Assembly (NCBI GenBank): GCA_020744225.1
Contig: JAGMWG010000019.1
Location: 1,178,001-1,242,000, forward strand
DNA from: Paraphoma chrysanthemicola
Taxonomy: Eukaryota; Ascomycota; Dothideomycetes; Pleosporales; Phaeosphaeriaceae
Direction: 5' to 3'
Length of the DNA stretch: 64,000 nt
Part shown: in pieces, positions 33,438-46,591 of the stretch
Layout of the letters: every line of letters starts with the position of its first letter
Numbering within the stretch: position 1 is the first letter of the stretch
Made by a program: the position numbers and the translations under genes
Notes under the pieces: generated by a model
Seen by the model: the letters and a program-made list of their open reading frames with translations, nothing else
What the model was told of the DNA's origin: nothing
The model's database searches: none

Positions 33438-36400
33438 TTTGTTGGCGATGATGTGAGACAAGAACGCTTGCGGGGAAATGATCCACATATCAAGGTACTT
33501 ATCGAGACTCTCGTATTTAAAGACGGCCTCGGTGCCATTTCTGCGTGATCCTGCGCTCGGGGGTATGGCCTTGAGTTGGGGCGGAACGCGGGAAGGAAAC
33601 GCCAATGCGACGGCTATTGTCTTGGCTGCCTGCGTTCCGCCATGCAACTCTCGTGAGCGTCGGCATCTTATTGGCTGTTAGCATGGTGGCTTTCTCAGGG
33701 GCGGGCGGGAGGAAAGTTTATCGACTTGGGGGCTCCCAGATCTAAGCGAATATACTTGAGGACTGCCGAGCGGACCTGCATCTCACACTGCACCCCTCTA
33801 CCTGTGTCAGAAGTCTGCGTAAGCAACATTTCACCGCCCACGAGACAGCCAACGCAAGCTAGTCGCATGGAATTCTCCTGGTAGAGCAGTAGTAGGCAAC
33901 TTGGGCTTTTGTATGCTCAGAGGACTGCAGCCCACTGAGCCATCTCTCCTCTTCGCCGACATCCGAGGTGCGCTTACAAAAACTCGACTTTGACCTTGTT
34001 CACAAGCTTTCGGCACAGATTGTCGATCGTAGGCAGATCACGAATCGCCCAAGAAAAACAACAAATTGACGAGCGTTCGCGATGCAAGGACAGACCCCTA
34101 AATGATGTTGGTCGGACTTACCACCCTGTTGGTGTAGCACAGACCCATGTAGCTCAGCTCGGGGAGTCGGAACTTCTGCCCAATGGGTTGCCAATACGAA
34201 ATTCGTCTACCTCTGAGTCGTGTGTCTTCCCCAGATCGTATTCTGACTCGTGGTTCGTCCCCGGATGACGCTCCGGAGTGTGCACATGGCTGAACACAAA
34301 AGAAAAGAGCACCTTCGTCATTCGAGCTGATGCGCCATTTTACCGGTACAGCGGTACAGGAGAGTTAAGACACACCACTTTTGCTGTTGTAGGGGTGCAC
34401 ATTCTTACGCCACCACCCTAGCGAGACGAATGTATATATCTGGCATGGTTTCTAGAAATACAGCTAGCCTACGTTCGAAGTTCGATCCTGCAGGATCGTC
34501 AACAATTTACTCCTCCTATAGAAGCTCGCTTAGACGTGAATTAGGGAAAAATACAGTGGTCACCTGCAAGAAGGAGCAACGATGCAACAAAACAGTCGGC
34601 TTATAGTACGTATCTGTCACGTTGTGCGCTTTCTACCGCGCAGACTAGCGTGCTGGGAGCCTTTCTCCGCGACAGGCCACTGCGCTGCCTGCCTCCAGCC
34701 CGTGCTCTTCCTAATGCTGTGCCGTGCAGCACTCTGCAACAGCTAATTCCAAGGAAATTCAGGGTCCGGGGTACGCGGCTGCCATGCCGCCAATCTATTC
34801 GTTCCGCCCTGGGTATAGTCCATACACAATCGGACCGTTAATGATGTGCGCACATTCGAAAAGCTTGACAATTCACTCCATAGTCCTGGGACCTTCCTCG
34901 CTTGTTCCTTTCCGCTGTCGGGTTGGCAACTTGATTTTGAGTTTGCTCGCCGTCGTCCTGCTGTGCCATTCGCTCTGGAGCATAGGGTTGGCCAATGACC
35001 TCAAGAAGAATGGCCCTGCCAGCCGCCATAACCCTGACCGCCCTGCTTGGCGGGTCTTGGTAAGTTTATCTCGACGCCCAACGCGAGGGTATGGGATTCG
35101 TACTGGCAAAAGAGGGGCCTGTACTTCTGGGCCTGCTTCATTGGCACACATGAATGCTGGTGCAACAGGCACCGTTTCTTATTGTACTCGACCCGCCCCA
35201 CGCGCTCTTCGAATGCAGCCGGAGGCTGGGCTGCTTGTCATGTCGAACTGATTCTTATTGACCTTGGGCGGATCGAGACTCCATACATCAGTGAGTCTAC
35301 CATTGGATGTGCTCTACTCGTGACTTCATACCGTATTTCAACACATAATTGCAATCGAAGTGTGCTGCACGTGATCTATTTCCGTCACCATATTCGTCCC
35401 CTTGCCCATTATCGGTGCCGCAACGCATCAGATAGTGACCACAAGTCTATCCGCAGAACTCGTCTGGGACATCTGCATTAGAACAACAGCCTTCCTGAAT
35501 ACCCACGAAGTAGCGTGTCCGAGTTCAAACATGTAAGCATATATACTCGTTGTCGTCGTTAAGCACGGAGACGTTCATGGTGTCACTTACGGCTCGCAAG
35601 AGGTCACGGAAAAAGCTAGATAACTCAGAATTTCCCTGGTTGCTTCATCGATGATATATGCGCGGTATGACAATGTATGTATGCTGTCCTTGATGGTCCA
35701 GATTAGTCAGACCAAACAGTAAAAAGTCCAGGTCCCGAAGACGGAAGACTTAGTCTGATAGTAATTTAGGCCATACAGTCGCGGTCTCGAGGTCATCTTC
35801 CACGTCCATAAAGACACTCACGAAAGCCTTCGCGTGTTTTCCCGTGTCTCATACAACCCTTGAAACAAAGTGAGGGCCTATAGGCTATTACATTGAGGCC
35901 TAGCAGGGATTGATTGATACTGCGCTGCGCTTGAACTAAAGCAGCGGATCTGCCGAAATGGTGGTCATGCTGTGCCACCAATATCCAAGGTGCTCGAGAT
36001 GTATCGATACTCAGGTACACACCAATAATTAAGATGACAGTGAGCTTGGAGTCCGAAATCAGTACACAAGCGCTCGCCTTTGGCTGCCTCTATCTCTAGA
36101 GGATTCCGTAATTTTCGTCACGTTCCATTCTGCATGTTGGGTGACTGAACGTGAAAGGCACACGGGCCAGTCACTAGCGACTTGGCACTTCACTTTCTCC
36201 TTCACGCCCGCTCTTTGCACTTCATCCTCACCGCCACCACAACTTCACAGCAAAACGGTGCTACCGACACTCATACATACGATTTATTTTTCTCCTATCT
36301 TTACTTGAGGTGAAGCTGTCTGCAACGGCCAGTCCAGAGAGGCCGTTTGCCACTCGGAGCTGTCTGACCTGGAAGGGCGGGGATGATACCGATTTCTCGC

Positions 36401-37741
36401 CTTCTCCCGATGAGCAGAGCTGGGGATCGTCTCAGTCGCTACTAGTATACATGTTTCGCACGAACTAGATCGCTACAGCTTTGAGAGTCGCGCCCCTCTC
36501 GCTTGACCAAGGGTCAGTAACCTGGTATACTCAATGCACGTCGCCCGACCTTCCTTCGGGAGAAGTAGACTTCACAGGTCCCGTCAGTTTCTACCTTACT
36601 GGATCCGGACAATTCCTATTGTGTTCTTTCGGGTTGAGTGGTCGTGCCACTGGGCAGTATGGTGGCTGCTCTGTGAGCACGGGTTGCGCGCGACCAGGCT
36701 TGCGAAAGCAGCTTACTTGGCGTTACAACCTCTGGAAAGCTGGCCGCATTTGCTTCGGTGAGCGTGCGAGCTAACCTTCCAGATTTGATCCTGCTCAGTC
36801 GTCGCGGAGACTTTTACAGGCAGCTCACAGGACGCACAAAGGGGGATCAATCAGGGATAAATGCATCAATGAAGGGGACATGACAGACAAGAACAAGGTA
36901 CCTAATGTAGACACAAGGCCGAACCGCACTTCAAGGCCATGGGGACATATTGCTCACTCTATGGCGCTGCTTGTATTGCACTGTAAGTTTGATTCATAGG
37001 CGTCATATCGAATTCTCGCTAAAGCTCTCAGATCTCAAGTTGGTGGGGCGCTTCACTTTTTTCATTGTACGTTCTGGCCAGTCTGAATCCCCAAGGAAGA
37101 AAGCATTGCGTGGAACTGCGGGTATGTTCGGAAGGTGAAAAAGGATGTGCCGTGTAAGTATTTGGGAGCGACAATATGTCCTGGCGCAGCTGCGGTTCAC
37201 TGGCACCTGACCGCCTATCGCGAACGTCCTGCTCGCCTTTTGCACGTCTACAACCGGAATATCCATTTCCTCTCTCCATCGCGTCTGTCTGGACTTCGAC
37301 GATTGTCTGACAATGCCACATGGGAAGCAATCCGCATCGCCACTGGCTCAGACCTCCAAGCGCGCAGGGAAGGCAGCGAAGGTTGAGGAGGTCTACTAAC
37401 GATCCGGCGCCGAAACAGGCCATGGCGACTACACTCCTGTCATGCTGGAGCAAGGCGGTCAGCATTCAACATTGTGCAGAGCAACTGGACCAGCAACAAA
37501 TCTTCAGACGAACGATGCAGTAGACAGCGATTCCAGCCAAAGTGCAATAATCCGAGAGACTGCGGATCTTGCGCCAAGCCGACATTTCGAGCATGCTATT
37601 CACAAGATTCAGGTACATGGTGTTAGGTTCCACTTCTTACTTCCATCACCACGGCAAAGCCATAGGTGCAACAGGCTGCTAATGACGAAATTTCATACGA
37701 AATGCATAGTTCAAATCACACTCAAGAGCGGAGTGTGTCCT
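33438..37741. other. Gene-free 4.3-kb region
   Basis: No supported protein gene. A frame at 34724-35251 encodes one hydrophobic stretch and ends near a good GTAAGT donor (35058), but the rest is not protein-like. A perfect 16-bp palindrome lies at 34483-34498. At about 36190-36310 there is a strongly pyrimidine-rich, CA-containing stretch typical of fungal transcription start zones on the plus strand, with no convincing coding frame behind it. I see no tRNA or transposon. Confidence 0.45.
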
Positions 37742-40693
37742 TCACTCAAGCTCAATATAAACCCTCATCTCCTTCTCTTGCATGACTCTGTAAATCTTCC
37801 ACAGCTCCTCTTCCGTGAAAACCTCCATCGCATCCGTGAACGCCAACATGACAAATTCCTTGCACCACGGCAAGCTGCGCAAGCCCTGATAGAATGTTTC
37901 CTTGACTCTCGCCCGTGCTTCATCCAGCTTGATCTCCCAAGTCCTCTTCTTGCCATCCTTGCCAGGTCTCTTGTCTGTCGACTTCGTGCGTTGCGATTGC
38001 CATTGTGCCGTTTCGAACTGGAGAAATGATGACCATAGTGCAGGGCAGTGTGCGCCTGTTGAGTCGGAATCGACTGCACGTTTGTATAGAGCTCGAAGAG
38101 AGTGGGATGTCGATCCAGCAATCTCGCCTTTGAGCATTTCGTAACGCAGAGCAAATGCCCATCCAGCTACGCTCTTCGGCTCTTGAAGAGCGTCGGATTG
38201 ATGCATGATACCGCGGACGCGATCATCGATTGCGAACCGTGCCTCGTTCGCCGCGTAAAGGGATAGCAGGATCGTGTTGTCCGGGAATAGGGCGATAAGT
38301 GGTTCCACGGCGTTGCGAATCAAGGCAGGCTTGACTATCGCAGCATGTGTGACATGATGTGTGAGTAGGCGAGCGATTAGTTGTGCGTGTAGCTCCGCGT
38401 ATGGCGAATGCGATAGTTTATGCGAAGCAAACCAGCTCGATAGGTGCTGGTGGGTTGTGAGAGCCACATCCACGTCCAGTCCACCACTTGTCAAGTAATC
38501 CAAGAGAACGAGCAAAGACGTGCTTGTGACTGCAGTATGGTGGTCCTGAAGAAGTAAAGCCTGCTCACAGCACTCACCCAGTAGCCCTCTATTCTTCGAT
38601 ATTGTGTCTGCCTTTGGCCGTGATTGGGGCTGAGGTCTCTCAGGTACTTTGCCAGATGGGGAGACTAGCCGCCATAAGGCTTCAATATTGTCGCCTTTGC
38701 GAAGGGCCTCCCAAACCCAACTACTCCATAACGTTAAGCCATCGCACTTTAGAGCGCTATCTCCGCCCAACGAGAGAGCCATGCCAAAAACCTGGTTGGC
38801 TTTCTCGGATTTGCCTCGTGTTGACTCCAGCAAGCCGTAAGCGTGATAGAGAGCCTGGCTTGAAGGCCGTTCCTTTAGTAGCCCCTTCGCGGTCTTGACA
38901 ACGTCAGAAGGGAAGTGCCGCGACTCGAATGCCAACACATACTGGCCTACGGTCTCGTCCGAGACTGATTTTAGGATCTGCCGAACGGACCCAGGCTCGA
39001 TTCTGATGCTGCGAAGACTGAAGTCGTGCTCGAACAACAAGTCAGGGGATGGCTGGATGGCCTGCAAAGGACATGCGCTGAAGTCATGAAGCTTTGTGAC
39101 GAAGGGGTTTGAGATCTGCTCAGGATCTCGAAGGGTCTGTAGAAGTGATAAAGAACGATGTTGAAGGAATGGATCTTTCCACCATCGATGCTGCGCGATG
39201 CGGGGCAGTGGCGGCAGTCCGCAAAAGCAAAGAAATGCTTCGAGAATGAGAATACTAGGCGTTTCTTTGGGAAACGCTTTGATGCACTCCTCGATGTCTG
39301 CGAAGAAAATGGTATGAAATGCGTCATCCTCTCCAACATCGTCGGTAGTGCGCCCCGGATATCGTAATTCTTTCGTGGCATCGATCTCCTGCCCCTGGAA
39401 GCGATCGAAGGTACTATTTGAAGGTACCGGACGATGCAATGCAGATAACGGCAATGTAATATCACCAATTCGCGGTTCTTCAGCCTCCCAGAACTCTTCT
39501 AGCTGGGCCACATTCGTGGCTTTGTTTCGCACTACATACAGCTCGAGTAGCCCTTGCCAGATGGCGAGGGCCAGTTCTTGATATCCCGAGTCATGAATCA
39601 TCCGAGTCATTCGAATGAAAACATGTAGACTATCCTCTGTCGGCAAGTTATTCGCACTTTGCTGAAATGTTTTCAGGCATTCGTGGAAAGTGGTCCGACA
39701 GCTTTCGTACTTGAAGAGAGCGAAGCTGGACTGTATGAAGTCCAAGTAGGCGATCCACAAATCGCAGCTTTGCGGATGTTGGGCTAATATAGCCTTCCAT
39801 CTAGCATGTAATCGGCCTGCGTCCCAAGATCTTGCAGCTTCCTTGAATAGCCCAAGATGGAGTTGGATCTGCTTGTTTGGGTCGTTCCCGACCTTTTTGA
39901 GGGACTCTTCGTACAGCGATATACGTGTGTCAGCAAGCTGGAGCTTCATGGCGTCGCTCAAGGCTGCGGTCGGACGGTCAAATAGTAGCATGGCTTCTTG
40001 GTGATCAATGAGATCGAGCCAAGACTGCACCTCTTCAGGACACTCGCGAGTTCTTCGAACTAACTCGTTATTCTTCCTGGTCAACGCTGAGCCGAAGTCG
40101 ACTTCCTCAAGATATAAATCTTCTTGCGTTTCTGGATCTAGAATATTGTTATGGTCTAACATGCGATATGCTTCCGCGTCTTCGTCTTCACTGTTGCTAG
40201 TTGTTTTTGGTCTGGTGTTGGAGACTGGGATGAAGTCAGGCTGGACGTCGTGAGATGCTGTCGCTGACTTGACGAAACGCAAGTTCCCACTCGTGTCTTT
40301 GGTTCCCCTCTTGCTGGTTAACAGCCGCTCCTGTCGTTTTCCAGACGCTGGCACGATGTATATGTTCGTCTCAGAAGAACTTTCGCGGTCAATCTTCTGA
40401 CTTGAATCAAGACCCAATACGCAACCATAACCATAGCGGCGGTATGCTGGGATGTCGTAGCGATTGAGAACACCGTATCGCAGCACATCGGCGTCACCTC
40501 TGCGATCGCTGAAGTATACTTGAGGTGTAGCTGCATCACGCCCGACTTTCTTGGGGGACGAGACATTGTGCTCCGGGTCTTTTCCTTTCGGCCTCTTCTT
40601 TGGAGGCTCCGACTTTTGAATCTCATGAGCTGGGTCGGGCACTTGCTTGGGCTTTGGTCGAAAGCTGGCGAATCTGGGCACACTTGACGCCAT
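37742..40693 (-). CDS. NRDE2: NRDE-2 family RNA-surveillance protein
   Basis: Single exon, 983 residues. The N-terminus (VPRFASFRPKP) and a basic linker (KKRPKGKDPEHN) are followed by the NRDE-2 signature: a YGCVLGLDSSQKI-type segment near residue 92, DPETQEDLYLEEVDF near 190, and a C-terminal array of HAT-like helical repeats (for example QIQLHLGLFKEAARSWDAGRLHARWKAIL near 280). Homologues are nuclear. In worms NRDE-2 is needed for nuclear RNAi, in fission yeast Nrl1 works with the MTREC/exosome surveillance system and splicing factors, and in human cells it binds MTR4. Length is usual for the family. The gene is divergent from UTP10, 485 bases away. Confidence 0.93.
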   Translation of the reverse strand: MASSVPRFASFRPKPKQVPDPAHEIQKSEPPKKRPKGKDPEHNVSSPKKVGRDAATPQVYFSDRRGDADVLRYGVLNRYDIPAYRRYGYGCVLGLDSSQKIDRESSSETNIYIVPASGKRQERLLTSKRGTKDTSGNLRFVKSATASHDVQPDFIPVSNTRPKTTSNSEDEDAEAYRMLDHNNILDPETQEDLYLEEVDFGSALTRKNNELVRRTRECPEEVQSWLDLIDHQEAMLLFDRPTAALSDAMKLQLADTRISLYEESLKKVGNDPNKQIQLHLGLFKEAARSWDAGRLHARWKAILAQHPQSCDLWIAYLDFIQSSFALFKYESCRTTFHECLKTFQQSANNLPTEDSLHVFIRMTRMIHDSGYQELALAIWQGLLELYVVRNKATNVAQLEEFWEAEEPRIGDITLPLSALHRPVPSNSTFDRFQGQEIDATKELRYPGRTTDDVGEDDAFHTIFFADIEECIKAFPKETPSILILEAFLCFCGLPPLPRIAQHRWWKDPFLQHRSLSLLQTLRDPEQISNPFVTKLHDFSACPLQAIQPSPDLLFEHDFSLRSIRIEPGSVRQILKSVSDETVGQYVLAFESRHFPSDVVKTAKGLLKERPSSQALYHAYGLLESTRGKSEKANQVFGMALSLGGDSALKCDGLTLWSSWVWEALRKGDNIEALWRLVSPSGKVPERPQPQSRPKADTISKNRGLLGECCEQALLLQDHHTAVTSTSLLVLLDYLTSGGLDVDVALTTHQHLSSWFASHKLSHSPYAELHAQLIARLLTHHVTHAAIVKPALIRNAVEPLIALFPDNTILLSLYAANEARFAIDDRVRGIMHQSDALQEPKSVAGWAFALRYEMLKGEIAGSTSHSLRALYKRAVDSDSTGAHCPALWSSFLQFETAQWQSQRTKSTDKRPGKDGKKRTWEIKLDEARARVKETFYQGLRSLPWCKEFVMLAFTDAMEVFTEEELWKIYRVMQEKEMRVYIELE

Positions 40694-41178
40694 AGTACTC
40701 GAGAGGACGTCCGTACTTTCGCTGTCTAATTCGTGCGACAGAACCCGGTAATTGTGAGAAATCGCAGTTGCGCAGATTGACTAGGCCGGAGTGGGCCGGT
40801 GCAACATGCGCGATACACAAACTGTGCAGGTCAAGCGGCTGGTCTCGAGGCCAAGGTCAGACGGGAAATCGTAGGGCATGGCGGACAGTGCATGTCGGAT
40901 ACCGCCGCCAATTGCACGTTGGGGGCACCGAAGTGAAAGAGGCAGCACGTGTCGCGGAGGTCCGCCGGCGGGGATGGTCTGGATGGCGCGCCGTAGCGTT
41001 ACGAGATGATGCAGGAGCGGCCCGTGCCCGAGAAATTTTGGAAACCGCGACCAGCACTCTCGTCCTCCTACAACGGCCCCGCCACGACAATCCTCCACGC
41101 CCTTCGCTGCGTCCGATGGCTCCTTGGACCTTCCAATTACTCACACGCAGCTCGTAGACGCCACAGAAATCCTGCGCC
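40694..41178. promoter_or_regulatory. Shared divergent promoter of NRDE-2 and UTP10 genes
   Basis: 485 bases between the two starts, so both promoters lie here. The stretch is GC-rich with no obvious TATA box. A GAAATTTTGG core at about 41031-41040 resembles the ribosome-biogenesis RRPE element only loosely. Confidence 0.45.
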
Positions 41179-44100
41179 ATGGCGACAGCGCTCCAGAAGC
41201 AGCTTGCGGCGCTCGCTGCATCGAGCACCCACCAACTAGATCTCAAGGCGCAAAAGTCGGCGCACGGCAAGTCGCTCCTCTTCGAGCCCAAGATTGCCGC
41301 AACACAGTCGTTTGAAAATGTCTATCTCATCTGCTACGAGGGCTTCAAAGACCTGTGCGCGCTCGACTCCCGCTTCCTGCACTTCTCCAAGAGTCTGTTC
41401 AGCGAGCAGAGCAAGGTCGAGGACCGCACGCAGATGACCAAGGACGAGAACAAGAAGCTGGACGTAGTTCTTGAGGCATTCATCACATTGGCCGGCCCCA
41501 AGCTGCTGCTCAAGCCGGCGCAGAAAGCTGTCGAATGGCTGGTTAGGCGGTTTCGGTACGCGCAGCAGCCATGAACAAGCGTTGCATCTACTAACGGACT
41601 GCCAGCGTACACGAGTACAATACCGAATGTCTCGCATTGACATATTTGCCGTATCACAGCACGCCACAATTCCGCGCCCTCCTCTCTATCCTCCCCACCC
41701 AACCACCAGTCTCGCTGCGCTTTCTGCATCCTTACATACAGTCGCCCACGAACCCTCCGCGGCGGACCATCGTCTACACTGCCGTCAACACACCCGCCTT
41801 CTTTGATGCCCTGCAGGCATATACCACCAAAGTCGTGCAGGCTGGGCATCAAGCGTCGCACATGATCTCCTTCTGGTCCAGCATTACCGTTGAAGCCGTC
41901 TTCGGCATGCTGGAGAACACAAGCTCTGGAAGGAGAGAGATCCAGACCCAGAAGACGGAGGATCTCGTGCTCAGGGTACTGCCAGTTCTCAACACTTGTA
42001 TGCGATCAAAGTATGGCCCAGAGACAGTTGCAGCATGCTATGCAATTGTCACAGTTCTAGTTGGCCGAGGTGAGCTTGGTGAAAAGGTACTGGACGGACT
42101 GATGGAGGCCGTGACACTGGCTCACGACGACGAGTCACTGGATGCATGTCTGCAGTGTCTAGCTGTAATCGCAGAACAGAGACTGCCTACACAGATTCCA
42201 ACCCGGGTGCACAGGAGATTGCTCGCCATACCCAGACTCTCCCAGAAACTTGTTCTCATATCCCAGCATTGCCGCGTGCAGCGTCTTGCAATGGGCTGCG
42301 CACTCGGTAGTCTTGCAAGCGTGGCGAGCTCCGACGACCAGCAAGACGTGTTCCAGGAGCTCATAGCATCTGGCGTCCTCAGTAAGGTACAGATACAGAC
42401 AGCACTTTCGGCGCTAATCAGCCTCATCCAAGAATGCCCCGCCGGATCCGACAACCGTGGACATCTCCATGAAACCGCTACGAACATTGCTGAGAAAGCG
42501 GACTTCTCGAGCGCTATGCGCGCTGCTGCCGAGACCATCAATGTGGACCTAGAATCGCTTGGCCTCAGTGTTAACCCTACTCTGAATGACCCCGAGGTCG
42601 GAGGCGTTGACTTAAACGATGATGAGGATATGCTTGATATCGACGATGCAACGACCACTACCGGAGAGGGACTCGTAGTACAGCTACCAAATATCACGGT
42701 GAAGACTTTCTTCGCTAGGAACACTGCAGAAGAATTTAATGCCGTCGCCGATGCATTCGAGCAGGCGGTAGCACACAAGCAAGTCAATCAATTCCTAGGA
42801 ATGGGGGGGCTTTGTCGGACATCTGCTCTGCGGCAGAGCCTATATCTTACCTTCTTGGCTCGATACTGGTGCAGTACACGACTTCCATTGGCGCGTGCAG
42901 CTGCTCTTCGCGCCGCCACTGTCGCGATCAAGGATGCGGGAAATGCCAGCGAGGTGCAAAATCTGATTCCATATCTGTTGCGCGCACTTTCCGATGCCAC
43001 ACCTTTGGTCCGCCAGGCTGCCGCGACTTGTATTGCAGCCATGTCCAAACTCTCAGCGGCAAAATCGAAGTCGACTACATGGGGCAGCTCTGACATGTAT
43101 GGCAAGACGTCCGGGCAGATCGCTGAGCTCAAGTCCGAAGAATTTTCGACCTTAGTGTCTTCGGTGCTTGTCGGTATCCTCGAAGAGGGTGCCATGGACG
43201 CAAACTTCGCTGTTCCAGCCATCCAGGACGTCCTGGAAGGATCTAAGAACTCCAAAGCGCACAACAAGGCCGCACTCAAAACGCAGACACGGTCCTCTAT
43301 TCTCTCCTTCCTCGCCTCGCACGCTACCTTGACACCCCTTCTTCGTGTTCGAAACTGTCTACTGCCCATCTTCAGGTTCTTGGGCAAGGCATCGGATACT
43401 GTTCGCAGTCACACGATCCTGCCATCGCTACGAGGGTGGTGCTCGCTTCCCCAAGAAGAGGCCGCTGCTACGTGCACTGAGGAGAATATCGCTATGAACG
43501 ACGCAGACCGGGATTGCTTGAACGCTCTTCTGCCCAAAGAGGCAAATAGCATTCAACTGCTCCAAGATATTACCTCCGGACAACTGGGTGAAGACCGCTA
43601 TGGACTTGTCTCTGCCGCATTTGACAAGGTTGTTGCGTTTTGGCAGGCGATGAAGGTTGAACCGCGTTTGGCCTTAGCCCAATCACTATTGGAAACGTCA
43701 TTCCAAGTGGGTAGTGGGACCTCCGATGTCTTGCGTAAGGAGCGTGCTGCCGATGTTCTGCGGAACGTCAAGCTTGATTCCCTTACCCTCGTGACCTTTC
43801 TGGACAGTGTGTCTTCCGCTGTTCTGATGCCAGAAGGCCCTCCAGCGAAGAAGAGGCGGCGCACGAGCCGCAGCGAGATGGCTAGAGTTGAGCTGTCTTC
43901 ACAAAGCGATGTCGAAAAGGTATTGCGTCGGCTGACCTTCGTTCTCGAGCTTATCGAAGGATCGAGCCCTGGGCAGCACCCGGCGCTCTTCAGAAGTCTT
44001 TTCACAGTTTTCGGAGAGCTACAACCCCTCAAGCAGCAGTCCGGCTCTGATCTTGTGTACTTGCAGAGCATGATCCTGGGTTCTTTGACGCCAATAGTGG

Positions 44101-46591
44101 ACAGCCTCAAGCAACAATCCAACACTGCTGATTACCAATCAGCGGTGCGTGCTGATCTACTCATCGATTGCATTCGTCACTCAACCAGCCCGCAAGTGCA
44201 GAATGGTGCACTGCTACTGATAGCCAATCTGGCATCCTGGGTTCCGGAACAGATCCTCCACAATCTTATGCCTATTTTCACATTCATTGGCTCCACATTA
44301 CTTCGGCAACAGGACGATTACTCCGCGCAGGTGGTCGACAAGGTACGTTCGCTCCAATTCTTCACTTAGTGGCTTTGAGTAACAAAATTTAGACAATCTC
44401 GCGCGTGGTCCCACAGCTCGCTGCCTCTTTGCGAGCTAAGCACAAAAACTTCCTCAATGGGGTTTCTGATCTCCTCCTTAGCTTCACTGCTGCATTTGAG
44501 CATATTCCACTGCACCGGCGTCTAAAACTGTTCTCTGAGCTTGCGCGAACGCTGGGCCCTCAAGACTCATTGTCTGCCATCGTTGCATTGCTTGCTGACC
44601 GGTATCACAATGGCAAAACCCAGCGCAGATTTTCCACTGATTTTCTTCTCACTTTTGATCCTATTCACACCCTCGACGCATTCAAAGGTTACCTTGATCT
44701 TCTCATCGATGCGGTGAGCCCCAAGCGAACCGTTTCCGACACACTCTTTGGTCTCAACGATAAGAACCCAGCTCAAATTGAGACTGCCATCAGGGACCTA
44801 CTGGCATCGTTGGCAGACATGGCCATGGATGAACGACTTCGGAGTCATGTAGCGAGGGCCTTCCGACGAAGAGAAGAGTCGACTCGGCCGCGAGAGGTCT
44901 TTGCGAATATCATCGAGACTACCATCCAGCTGTCGAAGAAGGTTGCCTCTTCTCCGAAACTGTTTGAAGGCTGCGGGCGTGTTCTCGCAAGATGCCTTGA
45001 CCTACTTCCGACAACAGATTTGATCAAGTCTGCGGAGATCCTTCTTGCCAATCCCGATTCTCACGTGCAGATCGCGGCCGTGAAAGCTGTCGAAGTACGA
45101 GCGGGAGCTGTGGTGCAAAGCGATCGCAAGGCTGCGTTGGCACTCATTTCATTCCTCCCTAGTGTTGAAAATGTGCTCCAACAAGCACGAGAGATTGAGG
45201 CCAAGATCATATCAGTCAGCTGTATTGATCGCATCGTCGAGCGGTTCGGCAAAACCGACACGTCTGCCGTGTCGTCTGTTGCACAAACAGTATCTGGAGC
45301 TCATGCATTGTCGAGTGGTGACGACAGGGTACGGATCCTGGCCCTGTTGTGCCTCACATCGATTGTGGAGGTTCTCGAAGACGAAGCTATTTCGCTGCTT
45401 CCCACGATCCTGCCGACTGCGTTCGAATATCTTGCTCATGCTATTGATGAAGAGAAGGCTGGCTTACACAACGCCGTCTTTACGCTTCTGTCAAATATTG
45501 TTGATAGGCTTGGGTATATGTTCTCTCGGGAGTACTTGGACACTGCACTCCGACTTTCTCATCGTTCAGCTTCGGTCGAGCTTGACAGTGCTTGCGATGA
45601 TAGCCGCCGAGCTTTCCATCAAAGCGTGGCTGACCACCTCGCTGCTCACGAAGTCTTCGCCGCCGTCAAGTCCACATGGCCGCATGCTGTATCACAGGGC
45701 GTCGACGCATCGTTAGAGCACCTAGAGCTACTGCGATCCGTGGTAGATGTACAGTCTAAGTCAAAACTAATCAAGGCTAGCTCCGCGTTATTCAGCCTTC
45801 TCCTTCAGCTTTTCAAGCTCAGGAAGACAGTCGCTGCGCAAGAAGAGCAAGACTTTGACGATGACGAGGTTGACCAGCTGGATAGCACGCTCGTCGAATC
45901 AGCACTCGCCATGGTCTTGAAGCTTAACGATGCAACCTTCCGACCCTTCTTCGCTCAGCTGGTAGACCAAGAAGGGCCAGCACGAGACAAACACGAGGAA
46001 GCTATTACGTTCTACAATTTCTTGGCCGCGTTCTTTGAGAAGTTCAAGTCCATTGTCACGAGTTATTCAAGCTACATCATCGAGCATGCAGCCAAAGAGC
46101 TCGATCATCTCGCCACAGACGAGGCTGGTTCCAAGCTTAGGTGCGCAGTACTGGGTGCATTACAAAAGTCCTTCCAGCATGACCAAGACGCTTTCTGGCA
46201 AGCACCATCACACTACGGGACCATTTTGAAGCCCCTGGTAGCGCTTTTGAACATTTCGTCCGCTGACGAAATTGCTGAAACCGTCATCCCGACCATCACA
46301 GATCTCGCCGCTGCTTCAACATCCTCGCTTGACAATCACCGCGAGCTCAACACCATTCTACTTCGCTACATGCGTTCTGACTCAGCAGCGACACGCCTGG
46401 CGACAGTCAAGTGCGAACAAAGCTTGACAAAGCGGCTGGGCGAAGAGTGGTTAGGATTGTTGCCAGAGATGTTGCCTTTCATTAGCGAGCTCCGGGAAGA
46501 CGACGATGAGATGGTGGAGAGGGAGACGCAGAGGTGGATCAGCCAGGTGGAGGAAGTATTGGGCGAGAGCTTGGAAGGAATGTTGCAGTAG
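41179..46591 (+). CDS. UTP10: U3 snoRNP-associated protein UTP10 (HEATR1)
   Basis: A subunit of the t-UTP part of the small-subunit processome, acting in the nucleolus in rDNA transcription and early 18S rRNA processing. Three exons, 41179-41555, 41606-44342 and 44393-46591, with two 50-nt introns, give 1,770 residues, as expected for the family. The N-terminus (LQKQLAALAASSTHQLDLKAQK followed by SLLFEPKIAATQSFENVY) is diagnostic. The middle is HEAT-repeat rich. A short basic motif, AKKRRR, near residue 873 is a likely nuclear signal. The BP28CT-type domain and the acidic linker QDFDDDEVDQLDS are near residue 1540, and the C-terminus ends with a HEAT-like ESLEGMLQ. Junctions give RRFRVHEYN and VVDKTISRVV. 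The gene is divergent from NRDE-2. Confidence 0.96.

Noticed and set aside
34483..34498. Perfect 16-bp palindrome CGATCCTGCAGGATCG
   Set aside because: An isolated palindrome without a partner motif or flanking repeats; chance or an unrelated protein site is as likely.
34724..35251. Plus-strand frame with one hydrophobic stretch and a good GTAAGT site near 35058
   Set aside because: Only a single short segment looks protein-like and no convincing partner exon follows; insufficient for a gene call.
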